64,000 nt of DNA, taken from contig NC_088800.1 in assembly GCF_011386835.1 (NCBI RefSeq), positions 57,131,439 to 57,195,438 on the forward strand, given 5' to 3'. Source of the DNA: Chrysemys picta bellii (lineage: Eukaryota; Chordata; Testudines; Emydidae). The notes beneath the pieces are model-generated. The model searched no databases and was not told the origin of the DNA. It worked only from the letters and a program-made list of their open reading frames with translations. Below are positions 31,273-43,193 of the stretch, one piece after another. The position numbers and the translations under genes are program-made. The number at the start of each line of letters is the position of its first letter. The first letter of the stretch is position 1.

Positions 31273-32170
31273 CATCACACCCTAAGGACCAGGGGCTTTC
31301 CTCCTCCCTTCTCCTCCAACAGAACACCCACTCAAATGCCTCTGTTTACAGTTCTGTTTGCTGGCTCCCATGCCTCACCCATCCATAAGTCCTCCCTTAG
31401 ATCTCCAGGACTGGTTCATGGCTCTTGACCTGCAAGAGGCCTATTTCCACTTATCTATTCATCCGGCACAGGAAGTACCTCAGATTCCTTGTAGAAACAT
31501 CTAAGTATCAGTACAGTGTCCTGCCCTTTGGTCTTTCCACAATACTAAGGGTATTCACCAAGTACTTGGCATTCATGGCAGCTCACCTAAGGAGACAAGG
31601 AAACCAAGTCTACCTATACCTCAGAGACTAGCTGATTCAAGGAGATCATCCAACAGGTGACCAACTCAATCCAAGTAACCTTATAGCTCTTCACACCTCA
31701 CTGGGACTCAAAGCCAACATATAAAACTCCACAGTGATTCCAACTCAAAGCATAGAGTTCAGAGGTGCAGTGTTAGACTCCAGGTCAGTGAGAGCTTACC
31801 TTCCATAAGAAGGGTTCCAGATAACAGTAAGCCTCATTAACCACCTTGAAGATCATTCAAAAATATCAGTAAGAGTATGCCTTAGTCTGCTGGGATTCAT
31901 GGACTCATGCACCTATGTTATGCAGTTTGCAGTCTTCACCTATGCTCCATAAAAGGATGGTTGAAATTAGTATCTATCCAGCAGACACCATGTGGACATG
32001 CTGGACAAGGTCCCACAAGAAGTCCTCATTAAATTGGTGGACAAACCCTCTTCACGGGTACAGTGGAGTACCCTTCTCCACACCTCTATCTACAAAGGCT
32101 TTGGTAACAGTCACCTTTCACTCAGGGATGGGGTGGGGAGCTCCTCTGGATCACCATCAGTCTCAGGGCC
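31273..32170 (+). mobile_element. DIRS RT and RNase H fragment
   Basis: Broken frames encode DIRS-type RT (DWFMALDLQEAYFHL near 31410-31450, then a palm region without an intact catalytic box) and, near 32095-32150, an RNase H start (TFHSGMGWGAPLDHH). It continues at 33774-34765 with the recombinase end after an LTR and a hAT MITE. Confidence 0.7.
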
Positions 32171-33071
32171 TGTGATTCCCTCAGAGTTGTCCCCAGAAAT
32201 GTGCCTCTTGTACTGCCCAGTATCTGCCTGGACAGTACAAGCTCATAGAAAATCTGTCATTCCATTAATAGAAAATGATATGCACACATCTTGTTATCCC
32301 AAATGAAGTTCCCAAACACTTCAATCCAAACACACTGGTTTAGATAAAACCAGAAAACAAGTTTATTAACTACAGAAAGGAAGATTTTAATTGATTACAA
32401 GTAATGAGGCATAAAAGTCAGAATTGGTCACAAAGAAATAAAAGGTAAAACGCAAACTAATACCTAACTGAACAAGCCACGTGAATTCAAAGTGAAAGTC
32501 TCCCTCACTATATGTTCTAACTGTCTTACTGGCTGAATTTTCAGACAGGATCTCCCACAAGTCAAATCATGCTTCCTTTGTCTTTCAAGTGTTGTCCATG
32601 CAGTGAGTACAGATGAATGGACATATGATTTGTGTCCTCTGTTCTCACTTCTTATAGTTATTTTCTTCTTTGAAAATCATCTCCAGCTGACTTTCAGGAG
32701 GCAGAAAGACTGTTTGCATAGGAACCTCCAGCAGTTCCATTGGCAAGATGTAGATTTCTTGCTCACACCCGTCTTCCTGTCAAAGAATGGCCGCTTAATC
32801 AGGGATTGATTATGTTGACACCTGGTTGAGGTGTTGGCTAGCCTGTCTCTGGGGAACTTGTTTGAAGCTATTTCCCCAGACTTGGAACATGTCTTATACA
32901 GTAAAATTGTATAACTTTACATACAGTGCTGTCACACATATTTTACCAGGATGATAATGTTCAGCAAATTATGACTTTTCAAATGATACCTTACAAGGCA
33001 TACTTTGTACAAAATTTATCATAGTCTTGTAAAAAGGGTGACTATAAGGGTAGGGATCTCACACCATTACA
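32171..33071. repeat. Probable LTR inserted in the DIRS fragment
   Basis: TGTGATTCCC to CCATTACA, about 900 bp, with no coding potential. The end region is shared with 30780-30957 and more distantly with 20930-21051. No clear TSD. Confidence 0.55.
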
Positions 33072-33088
33072 TCAGCTTGAAGGGCCGG

Positions 33089-33765
33089 CAGGGCCGGTGC
33101 AAGGAAGTTTCACGCCCTAGGTGAAACTTCCACCTTGCGCGCTCCCCCGCCAGCCTTGCGGCAGCTCCCCGCCCCCCCTCCGCGCTCCCCGCCCGCGGCA
33201 GCTCCCGTGCCCCGGGGAGCCTTGCGGCAGCTCCCCACCCCAGCTCACCTCTGCGCCGCCTCCTCCCTGAGCACACCACCCCTGCTCTAATTCTCCTCTC
33301 CTCTCTTCCCAGGCTTGTGGCGCCAAACAGCTGATTGGCGCCGCAAGCCTGGGAGGCAGGAGAAGTGGAGCAGTGACGGCGTGCTCGGGGTGGGAGCGTA
33401 GCAGAGGTGAGCTGGGGTGGGAAGCCCTGCTGCAGCTCCTCTCCCCCTCCCCGCCCTGAGGCACCTCCGCGGCAGCTCTCCACCCCCCGGGCCCGGGGAG
33501 CCGTGCGGCAGCTCCCCGCCCCAGCTCACCTCTGCTCCGCCTCCTCTCCGAGCATGCCGCCCCCGCTCTAATTCTCCTCCCAGGCTTGCGGCGCCAAACA
33601 GCTGATTGGCGCTGCAAGCCTGGGAGGTGGGAGAAGTGGAACGGCGACCGCGCGCTCGGGGAGGAACACTGTAAAAAAAAAATGGAGGGCACTGCTTTTT
33701 GGCGCCCCCAAATCTTGGTGCCCTAGGCAACCGCCTAGTTTGGCTTAATGGTAGCACCGGCCCTG
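33089..33765. mobile_element. GC-rich hAT-type MITE with internal tandem duplication
   Basis: Inverted ends CAGGGCCGGTGC / GCACCGGCCCTG and flanks AGGGCCGG / AGGGCAGG (7 of 8). The interior repeats a block around GGCGCCAAACAGCTGATTGGCGC (seen at 33318 and 33589, written here as a general region) with surrounding GCTCACCTCTGC..CCGCCTCCTC units, twice. Long antisense ORFs here are artefacts of GC content. Confidence 0.86.
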
Positions 33766-33773
33766 AGGGCAGG

Positions 33774-34765
33774 AGATATTCTGGTCCTCATGGCGGGTCC
33801 CCCTTATACAGTATTTCATAAGGACAACAACATCCTCGGGTCTCAACCCAATTCCCTACCCAAAATTGTCTGAGTTCCATGCATACCAATTTATTCATCT
33901 CCTAGTTTTCTTTCCCAAGACTTGCTCAACGTTGGGGGAAGCTAAAATTCACAGACTTGATGTAGTACTGACATGACAACAACCACTCAGAAATGTACTG
34001 CGGCTCTATGTGGCCTTTGCAGAGATGGTTATAAGTCAAGCAATATCTTCAGAGCTTATCTAAGTGGGTCTCTAACTGTATAAGGAGTTGTATGTTATGT
34101 AATTATGTTATGTATTCATAATGTAAGTTATGAATTAGCCAGCTTAGGTCCACCTAACCACATTAGAGCTGCCTGTTTGAAGAATGTCCCTATTTCTGAA
34201 ATCTGTAGGGCTAGGGCTAGAGCAGTTACATAGAGCTTGGTCCACACATTTACAAAACACTTCTATTTCATGATAGACACTTCCAGATTGGATGCCCAAT
34301 TTGGTAGAGCTGTCCTACAGCCCTTTTGACTCCTACTGCCCACCTCCAATCAAACAGATAATTGCTTGTTGGTCACCAAGAGTGGAATCTATGTGATCAA
34401 TCACTTGAAGGAGAAATGGCTACTTACCCTACAGTAACTGTGGTTCTTTGAGATTTGTTGTCGACATGTATTCCACAACCTGCCCTTCTACCCTGCTACT
34501 GCAAAGTTCTACTCCTCAGGGATTCTGTAATGGTGAAGGAACTGTGGGAGGGTTGGGCCTGCTCCACCCCATATGGCTTCAGATGGGTATGTTGGAGGGG
34601 TATAAGGAAGTAAAGGGTGCAGGCATGGCCCCAATGGATTCTGCTGGCCAAAATAATCGTATCTCACATGCATTGGGCATATTCGCACCAAGAGTAAAAT
34701 CGATTTGGATAACACATCTCAAAGAACCACAATTACTATAAGGTAAGTAACCATTCTTTTTTATT
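33774..34765 (+). mobile_element. DIRS 3' end: recombinase C-terminus and terminal repeat
   Basis: Near 34170-34330 the frames read ISEICRARARAV, SLVHTFTKHF and DAQFGRAVLQ, typical of the C-terminal end of DIRS tyrosine recombinases. The end of the element follows with CAATCACTTGAAGGAGAA and AACTGTGGTTCTTTGAGAT, and an inverted AACACATCTCAAAGAACCAC near 34711-34730. Confidence 0.72.
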
Positions 34766-35275
34766 GTTTTTAACAAAATTAAGAATTACATACCAAAAAG
34801 ACATTAAATGATCATTATGGTTGCAAAGCCACGCACCCAGAAATTAGAAGGTGCCAAAATATTTGTTGTTTGTGCAACTTCAGTTTGACTCCCATAGGCA
34901 TATGCTGTCAGAGGCAGTTTTTACTTACAGCTCACATACTATTTGTTCTACAGAACATGCCCGCCTGACTCACTGTACAGAATGAAATGAATGAGGCAGA
35001 GAGTGGCAAAAAGAGAAAGGAGAGTCTCTTGTGTTTAAATGCTTGGGACTGGACTGGGCCCCAGGAGTGCTGAGTTCTAGTCTTTACTCTCCAATAGGCT
35101 TCCTGTGTGATGTTGGGCAGGGCTATTATAATGCACATGAGGTCAAAATGAACATTACCTAGACAACCTTAATTCTGACATTTCCTAACTTCCGAGTGCC
35201 TGACTTTGCAACCATAACATCCTTTTACTATATGTTGTGTCTATAATGTATGTGTATAAACAATCTCTCTTTTAG
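34766..35275. other. Unassigned intronic DNA
   Basis: No repeat or coding stretch recognised apart from the acceptor tract before 35276. Confidence 0.4.
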
Positions 35276-35488
35276 GATCAGCTGCAAACAAAGGCAGAAG
35301 TACAGGATGCCATTTATGTGACTATGGAAATCCTCTCCAATTGGGGGAATGCAGTCAATGTGGGCTTGATGGAGGTGGAATTCTTTGATTTACATGCTGT
35401 CAAGATGTTTGTGTCTCCTCATGATGTGGATATCCGAAATGCGGACTCTCCAGGGGATCTCTCTTGCCTGGTCAATAGAACCCTGAAT
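35276..35488 (+). CDS. KATNIP: KATNIP internal exon, DUF4457-type region
   Basis: 213-nt exon (71 codons) after CAATCTCTCTTTTAG, donor AAT|GTAAGC, phase 0 at both ends. It encodes WGNAVNVGLMEVEFFDLHAV, MFVSPHDVDIRNADSPGDLS and CLVNRTLN. I recognise this block as the start of a DUF4457 (PF14652) repeat of KATNIP, a beta-rich module of unknown biochemical activity found in the ciliary katanin-interacting protein. The strong conservation contrasts with the loosely conserved exons upstream, and this exon is the best single anchor for the gene name. Confidence 0.93.
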
Positions 35489-36080
35489 GTAAGCTCCCCT
35501 CATCCCACCTGTACAGGCTCCCTCATTTCAATAGTTTTCTTTATAGTTTATGATCTCTCAGTAAGTTATTTTCTTTCTAAAAAATTTAAACCTGAATTTC
35601 ACCACTTATTCAGTGATTTTAAATGTATGTAATGTATTGTTTAGGATTTGCAGAATTTTGTGCTCAAAAGTCAGGAGACTGTAATTCTCTCTCCTTGTGT
35701 GTTTGCACTGTAATACAGGCTTTAAATACAGGAGCACATTCAATTTATAAAACAATGGACTACAATGTAATGCCTCTATCTGCCAAGATAGAATTTTTCT
35801 GGAAAGTCTTGTGTCTCTTCTGCATTTCCTTATTTTTCTTCTAGTGATTAACCTAAATAATTGTGTCTTCTGAAAATTTTGCACCTTCACTTCTTTTTCC
35901 AGACTCCTCATATATATTAAACACTGATCTTAGGACAGAAGTTTGGGGCACCCCACTGCTAACCTTTTGCCAAGGGCAGTCATTGGATGGAGTAGAAAGA
36001 CAAGGTGTTCCAGGCATAGGAGTGGCATGAAGATGAGTGAAAGAATTGAACAAAAGGGATGTGCAGCTTGGAAACATTGG
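35489..36080. other. Unassigned intronic DNA
   Basis: AT-rich sequence without a recognised element. Confidence 0.4.
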
Positions 36081-36500
36081 ATGAAGTTGAGGCAGTGAGA
36101 GGTGGGAAAGGAGAAAGGATGCTCTGTGGTACAGCCATTGAACTCAAGAGTTCTGGGATGAAATCCTGGTCCCATTGAGATTGGTGGCAAAACTACAATT
36201 GAGTTCCATAGGGCTAGGATTTCACCTTGGCCATACACTCACTGTGTGACTTTCAGTAAGTCACTTGAGATAAAATTTTCAGAAGTCTTTAAGTTCTACT
36301 GAAAGTCAATTGTACTTCAGGTTCTAAGTGACGTAGGTGCTTTTTGAAAAATTTACCCTTAATCTCTCTGAGCCTCAGTTCCCAGTTTGTAAAATAGGGA
36401 TAATACTGTACTTCTCTCCTTCACACACTGTCTGAAGATAAATTGATTAGTATATGTGAGCCACTCAGATGTAACAGTGATGTGCGGCATATTATTCTGT
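36081..36500 (+). mobile_element. Old CORE-SINE/MIR-like element carrying two small MITEs
   Basis: A tRNA-like head (GTGGTACAGCCATTGAACTC), a core with CACTGTGTGAC and AGTAAGTCACTT, and CTCTCTGAGCCTCAGTT plus TGTAAAATAGGGATAATA resemble MIR-type SINEs. Two palindromic MITEs split it: 36159-36224 (TGAAATCCTGG / CTAGGATTTCA) and about 36272-36357 (AAAATTTTCAGAAG / CTTTTTGAAAAATTT). Confidence 0.65.
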
Positions 36501-38174
36501 CCTATTCTATGCAAGTTCTTATACTGCATGTCTTCCAGAATGGTGCAATGTGACTAACATCTATCACATGTGGTTTGATCTTTCTATCATGCTCTTCCCA
36601 GGGGAAAATTGTGTGTGCAGCGTAATGTGTGTTTTTTTTATAAATTACATGTACTCTGCGTTATGTGTCTATATGGTCAAAGGCAAGTTTTAAGACATAC
36701 ACCTTCCACTGAGAACAAAAGAGGCTGAGGTTTGTGCGGTTCTTGCAAACTATAAGCAGGAGCAGAGCTGCCTGCAGCCTTGAAGGCAAGAATAAAAATT
36801 TTAACTTTCTAATGACTTCCACATCAACTTCAGTGGAAGAATTTTAAAGAGGAGAATGAGGTGGTCCAGCGAAAAAGGAGTGCTTTGGAGGAATGGAAAA
36901 AGTCAAAGTCAGTCCCCCCCCACCTCTCTAGTGACTCCCATTCCCCAACTTCCTAAAACCCACTACCACTCTGAAACCCTCCTATATTGAGCTGGTCAGA
37001 AATAGAGGGAAAAGGGAATATGAGACAAGTGAACTCTCTTGTGGGACTGCAGCAGCATTTCTAAATTGAAATATTTGGGGGTTTGTCTGAAATATTTGGG
37101 GGGTTGGTCATTCAATTTTGAACAAAAATAAAAAAATGTCCACAGAAAGCACACTTTTCACAATAAATTCTTGTCAAAAACTCAGTTTTCTGCTGAAAAA
37201 ACTGTTCAACGGAAAATTTTCAAGAAGTTCTCATACTGTGCACCCTCACCTGACTTTACCTATAGCTGCCAAAATACACCATCCTTTCTGGTTGCCAGAA
37301 CATGTCCCACCCTTTTCCTCTTGGCTTTTGAAACCCCTTGCTTCTTACTCTTTTCCCTGCTGTTGGCAGTGTAAGAGCACAGGAGGGTCTCAGTAACTGG
37401 GGTGGGGATTATGGGTTTTGCTCTCTGACCCCGTGATATAAACTCAGTAGCTGCACATGCGGAGGTAGATCATTGCAGGCTACAGAGGTTGCTACATTCT
37501 TGTGTTTTTTTAATCCCCTTTGTCCATTCGCAGATGTCTACTCAAATCCATAATGTGGTTCTCTGTGAGGCTTCAAAAACATCAAGCACAGACCTCTGTA
37601 GATCTGTAAGCTCTAGGTCTAAAATTGTCTGCAAAGGAGTCTGTTAAAGCATGAGCAGTACAGAAAATAACGTAGAGTCCCTTATTCCCAAGAGTTAAAC
37701 CAGAAATGTACCTTCAGAAATTGTATTAATCTTTTTATCTCAGTGTCCGGTGGGCACAAATCATATTCCCTTCCCCCCATTCCCCCTGCCCTCCTCAACT
37801 TGCAAAGCTGATTAATTTGATTAAAATAAACTGTGGACTGGTTTTGACCCTGCATGTACAAAGCATTGCAGACAGTCTGAGCACTGGTGAGCATGCAAAC
37901 TTCTCACAAGCACAGCAGGTAGCAGACCTACATTTAACAGCCCATCTGCTCTGTGCTTTTCTGCAGGCAGGAGAGTAGAATGTACACTTTGGAGCCTGGG
38001 GTTAAAGGTTTTTTCCTTTTGCTTTCTCTATAGCAGTCTTGTCTGTCAATTTGTTGTTCCTGTGAGTTGGGCTCTCTGCTCCCTTTTTCTGGTGAGCTGT
38101 GAGTTAATCACAACTACTTTGCTTCAGGAGAAGAAAAGCCTATTACTAACAATCTCTGCTTGTCCGTGTTTTAG
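36501..38174. other. Unassigned intronic DNA
   Basis: Small ORFs only, none with splice support. A duplicated GAAATATTTGGGGG phrase lies at 37070-37100. No repeat family is recognised. Confidence 0.4.
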
Positions 38175-38315
38175 AGCACCAAGGAGCGTTTCCTGTGGAC
38201 GTGCCCTTTTCATGCACCAGTTCAGCTTTACTTTGTTATCCGCAATCCCAGCCGGTCACGTGACTTTGGTATATCTAAGATCAAGATTTGGAATTACAAC
38301 ACGACGACTCTTAGT
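38175..38315 (+). CDS. KATNIP: KATNIP internal exon, DUF4457-type region
   Basis: 141-nt exon (47 codons) after CTTGTCCGTGTTTTAG, donor AGT|GTAAGC, phase 0 at both ends. It encodes TKERFLWTCPFHAPVQLYFV and IRNPSRSRDFGISKIKIWNY, ending NTTTLS. The FGISKIKIWNYN block, where a strand is followed by the WNYN motif, is characteristic of the KATNIP repeat module and continues directly from the previous exon. An acceptor two bases later is possible but would break the frame. Confidence 0.92.
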
Positions 38316-40734
38316 GTAAGCAGTTTCTTCTCAACTCCTTGCTGTGTATACTCACCTTAGACCTAGATAGACTCAGTTTGACCTTCCTTCCAAAAGTCTG
38401 AAATAAATATAGGTATTGTCTTCTCTAATAGGAAGGGGGATCTGGAGGGATGTCTCATCTACTGTGGGGTTTTGTTGTTGTCTTAATTCTAAGCGGTAGA
38501 AATGCAACTCATAGTGTTTTCACCAACAAAGTCAGTATTCTCTTTCAGATCCTTGCTAGTATTTCAGAAGGGGTAACAAAATCCTTGCATAGTGTTTGTT
38601 GTGGCTTTACTGGTAATCAGAAATTGAGACGCTGGAAGGTAAGTGCATGTCAATGTGCAGGTCTCTGTTTGGGTTATATTATCAGAATAGAGAAGACTAT
38701 TTGTCTGATCACATGATTATTTTGTAGATGATTTACGAGAGAGAGATTGACTGACTCTCCAACTCAGGGTCCTGTAGTTTTTGTCACTTGAAATTTGGCA
38801 TGTACGATCTGTGTATGTATGTTAAAACTTTAAAATATTCTAGCATTGCAAGAGACATTACATGGCAGATGGTTACTGATTCATATGTCTGAAATTCACT
38901 GTGAAATTATTCTAGTTAGTACACTATGATGTTCAGTTCAGAAAATTCCCAGGTACTGAGTCAAAGAGGATTTTCTGTTCTGGATTATAAATGAGATAAG
39001 CTTTATCCTTTCTGACTTGCTCTCATCTGTGTTCTTATATAAGCATATGGCAATACAAATGTATAGAAACTGCCACAGAGGAAACAGTCTTAACAAACAC
39101 AATATAACACCAGCTTAAACTATTTTTTGGAATCCTTGTTGCTGTGTGTATTAAATGTGGGTTATAGGATGTTATACTGTAAACAGGGGGGATACAATGG
39201 ACCTTTCTGAACCCTTTGAAAAGGAATTCTATTTGTGGAGTAAATAATACTGGTCTGTTGTCACCATGTGTTGAATATGTTGCAAATGTAACTGTATATT
39301 GATTTGATTAGATACATGAAATAGTTGGAAAACCCCCACTGTGGCCAGGTTCTCAGCTAGTACAAACTAGTGTAGTCCAATTGACTCCTGTGCAGCAGTG
39401 CTGACTTATGCCAGCTGAGGATCTAGCCCACTATTTTTCATGTGGGGAAATAATAGAAAACAATTCTGCATGGTCCGCTATCATCTGTGATATAGAAAAG
39501 TTAGCATAATTTCTGCTGTATTCATTTCTATTCAAGTATTTTTAAAGAAATAAATAATAGAGCGCTTTACAATTTAAGTTATAACAGCCCTCAGATCACT
39601 CCCTTCCCTGCTAAAATAAATCCTGACCAAAACTACTATTTTTTTAAGATCCTGAGTATCACCGCCTGCTTCCCCTTCTTTCTACCCCTCAAAAAAGCCG
39701 TGAGTGGGGAGAAGTGTCTAAATGCATCCCAAGTGAATCCCAAATATTTTTGCAATACTATGCAAAGCTCAACTCAGTTTGAACAAGTATTTAAACAGAA
39801 AGTGGAATTGTTGAGATTGTTTAGGGATCTAGGATTTTAAAACAGGAGACTGAAGGTCAAAAGAAGTGGTGGAAAGAAAACTATTAGAACCTGCCACACA
39901 ATTACTACAGAAAATGTAACTGATTTAAGTGAAAATGTGTATTAATTTAAGGGACATCTCAAATAAAAAGTACTGTCTCACTATCATTATTGATTAAAAT
40001 TTAAGGGCACTTCTGAAGACGACTGCTGCATGTATTGATTTTAACGCAAACGTAATCAAGGTGATATCTTAGATAATCATCAACATAGGCAAGTTTACTA
40101 ATTTAAGAGCAGTCACACACCAAATCACACAACTAGCTGATTAAGGGCCTGATCTAAAGCCTATTAAGTGAATAGTAGTCTATCCATTGATTTCACTGGG
40201 TTTTGGATCTAGACCTACATTTACTGGATTAATTATAAAGGCAGGTATAATAATGACTAAAACTATAAACTTTAAGGAAATTGCCTTTATTACTATTGCC
40301 TTTATTTACTTTAGGGATACATAGAATTAACGGGCTTGCTAAATTTAGTGGTTTAAAGTGTTAATTCATGTAAGAAATGTGTTAATCTGTGAGTTCGCTG
40401 TTCATAAAAAGACTCACAATGAAATTCACTTCCTCTTTTTGAGAATTATCTCTGTAGATCCACACTTTTTAGAGCATATGTCTTGGAATCAGACCTCCTG
40501 GTACCTGTGGAAAAACAATAGCATTAGGGGTTGTGTGCGTATCTTACTCAAGGAATTAACACTTGGTTATAGGCACCAAAAAAGATGAAGGTCATCAAAA
40601 AATATTGATTTGTCGAAACAACCTCTGTGAAACAGGGTCACTTCTGATGAATCTCCCAACTCAAAAAATGTTGAAGAAAATGTCTTGAAATTGTTAAAAC
40701 ATTTTTGAATGAAAAATTCCATTTTCTGGTTCTA
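38316..40734. other. Unassigned intronic DNA
   Basis: AT-rich, no recognised exon or repeat, only short chance ORFs. Confidence 0.4.
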
Positions 40735-40830
40735 AGATTCATAGATTATAGAAACCATTGTGATAATCTAGTCTGACCTCCTGTATAATAGGACATAGGA
40801 TTTACCTGAGTTAATTCCTTTTTGATGAAG
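40735..40830 (-). mobile_element. Short antisense CR1 end
   Basis: Contains ATTCATAGATTATAGAAACC, GATAATCTAGTCTGACCTCC and TGAGTTAATTCC, the inverted CR1 3' terminus. Confidence 0.6.
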
Positions 40831-42511
40831 TTAAGGTTAACAATATATATCAGTATATAGGGTAAAATATATTAGAGATGTCACAATTATCTCCAAACCA
40901 AATATAATAAATCCAGGAAATTCAGAGCTAAAATTAAACTTCAGTAAATCCAAGCATGTTAATGTATGGAAAAATGCTGCCAGGGCACCCAAATCACCTT
41001 ACTGTGTCCTATAGGGATACCATGCAATAACTGTACAGGTATGGTGAGTGTTTTGGTCCAAGATAAAATTAATCTGGGAATTTCCTTGTTTTTTTAATTA
41101 AAAATTCCATAAATTAACAAAAAACCCAAGTAGAATGTTACCATGTGATATTTCTAGTGATTTGAAGTAGCAACCATATATCATTTTTTAAAAATGTTGT
41201 CTTTGATGATCAGTTGCACCAATGTGCGCTGGCTGCTTCCTGCCACTCTGAAGCAGCACAAGAAGCCAGAACATATTGGCCAGTTAAATTGGGTTTACAA
41301 CTGCTTTGTTTTGCTAGAGCAGCTTAAAACAGCCAGAGTGTACACCCCAGTTTTTTCCATCCTCCACCCCGTCCTTCAAATGCCACCTGCTTTTTGCACC
41401 TCTCTGTATTCCCTCATGCATCCCACCAAGTTTCCCCCGCTTGCATTCTCTACATTCCCCTGTGTACACAGACCTGTTTTCCCTCTCTCCTGCACACCCC
41501 TGCATGTGTGTACACATAATTTCCCCACCCCATCCTCCTGCACTGCCTACACACACACACACACACACACACCTCCTGTGAAGTGGGTGGACTCCCCTGC
41601 AGGGTCCTAGAGCCTGGGCTCAAGCCCTAGTCCGGTAGTCCACACAGCAATGAAATAGCCCCTGCAGCCCAAGCCCCGTGAGCATAGGCTAACTGCAGGT
41701 TTTTCTTTTCTTTGCACATTCTTAGGAGTGAAGTTAGGCCATGATCTGGAACAGCACTTAAATATGCCCTGGCTCTGGGCGCACTGAGATAGCAAGTGTG
41801 AGGGACAGAGTCTTGCACGCACCGCCCAGCCCCACACCCCGAGGTGGTGATTTACTTCTCCTTTGGCTGCTCTCGATGCCTAAACCAAATGTGCCCACTT
41901 GGGAACACTACCCAGAAGGGGCACATGAATCAATTATTCTGCAGGGAAAGAGTAAAATCTGCAGGGGACATTAATTCTGTGCTTGTGCAGTGGCACAGAA
42001 TTCCCCTAGGAGTAAATTTCATCTGTATAAAGTCTGCCATCCATCAGATGGATCAGATCAGCCTCCCTAAATGGTGTAGGCCCAGGTCACCATAAAGGAT
42101 GCCTCAGTGTCTCAACCTACTGTGTAGTTTATGTCACAAGCGAATGGTGAAGGTTGGAGATGCTGGTGGTAGTTTTCTTGGTAGCAGACAATGCCTCTGG
42201 AACTCACTTCCAGCAGAAGTACAATTAAAATCAAACTTGCCGTCTTTGCTGAGGCTTTTCCAAGTAACTAAATTTTGGTTTCCTAGCTGACTGGTAAAGC
42301 TGCAGGCAAGAGGGAAAACAGCAGGACTTTTGGATTCTCTTACTGAAATCCTGAATGCCTCAACTTAAACCTTAAAAGGTATTCAGATACCATGAAGGTG
42401 CATGCCATGCTTACAATAATAAAAGTAGTCTTGTTCAGTAAACTTGTTCCATTTTCTAACTCTTATTCTGGATCCCTGCACAACTGCCAGACACCTTTCT
42501 GGGGTACCAGT
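40831..42511. other. Unassigned intronic DNA with a CA microsatellite and a possible MITE
   Basis: A (CA)n tract lies at about 41551-41573. 41600-41720 has the look of a palindromic MITE arm (GAGCCTGGGCTCAAGCCCTAG). At 42175-42270 a frame reads LWNSLPAEVQ, a phrase seen near the ends of some retroelement ORFs, but it is too short to assign. Confidence 0.4.
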
Positions 42512-43193
42512 TGTAGTAGGAAGAGGTCCTGAAACATAAGCCCTTGTATCAGAGGCCTAGTATGAGGCCTGAGGCCTGGACTAAAGAAGTGGTCAAAGCT
42601 TTGCTAATATAAAGCAAAGTCAGGCTATGAACTAGAGGCAGACCCTGCTCGAGGAATCTGGCAATAACAGGGCTGATATTGCAGAAACACACATTCCTAA
42701 GTAGTGTTAGGTACAAGAATAGACATGCGAACACATTCCAGAAGCATGGTACCAGAACACCCCAATACCAGCACGTTCCCCAAAGATAACAGGAACACAC
42801 TGACTCATCCTAAAGATTAGGTCAGGATGACAGCATGATGGATAGAGATGTTTTGATCGAACCAACAGGTACAAGGCAATGGGTGGCGCCCAGATACGTC
42901 AGGGGCAATACGTAACTTGTTTGTATTGGTGTATAAAGAGGTATCTCAGAGGGAGTGTCTTTGGCCAGCCTAGGGGGGCAGTGGAAAATCCCACCACTGA
43001 CTGAGCTGTTTCCATTGTCATGGGCATATATGTGCTAGTGTAATTGTAGACATTGATCCGGGGAGGTAGGACCATGCTTCGTCAGCAATAAACCTGGCTG
43101 GGTGCCTTCATACCTTAATCGATCTTGTGGTCATTGGATGTTTCGCTCAAGGTCTGCTGTGCCAGCTGTCTGTGCCGAGCTGGGACAGCACAC
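42512..43193 (+). repeat. Probable solo LTR with promoter and polyadenylation signals
   Basis: TG (TGTAGTAGG) to CA (GACAGCACA), about 682 bp. It carries TATAAAG at 42932-42938 and AATAAA at 43087-43092 in the order and spacing of an LTR, both on the plus strand. Flanks CAGT / CAGG allow a 4-bp TSD with one mismatch. It is 700 bases upstream of the large KATNIP exon in the same orientation. Confidence 0.7.

Noticed and set aside
33067..33757. Three overlapping long minus-strand ORFs
   Set aside because: Entirely within the GC-rich hAT MITE with an internal duplication; no domain or splice support.
24690..34765. One single DIRS element split by CR1 and others
   Set aside because: Plausible by domain order, but the end sequences at 24690 and 34380-34750 do not pair clearly, so the pieces are listed separately.
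41194..41610. 138-codon ORF
   Set aside because: Intronic, ends in a CA microsatellite, and shows no recognisable domain or exon-grade splice signals.
42099..42290. Small ORF with LWNSLPAEVQ as a host exon
   Set aside because: Suggestive of a retroelement ORF end, but there is no acceptor in the right phase and no KATNIP similarity.
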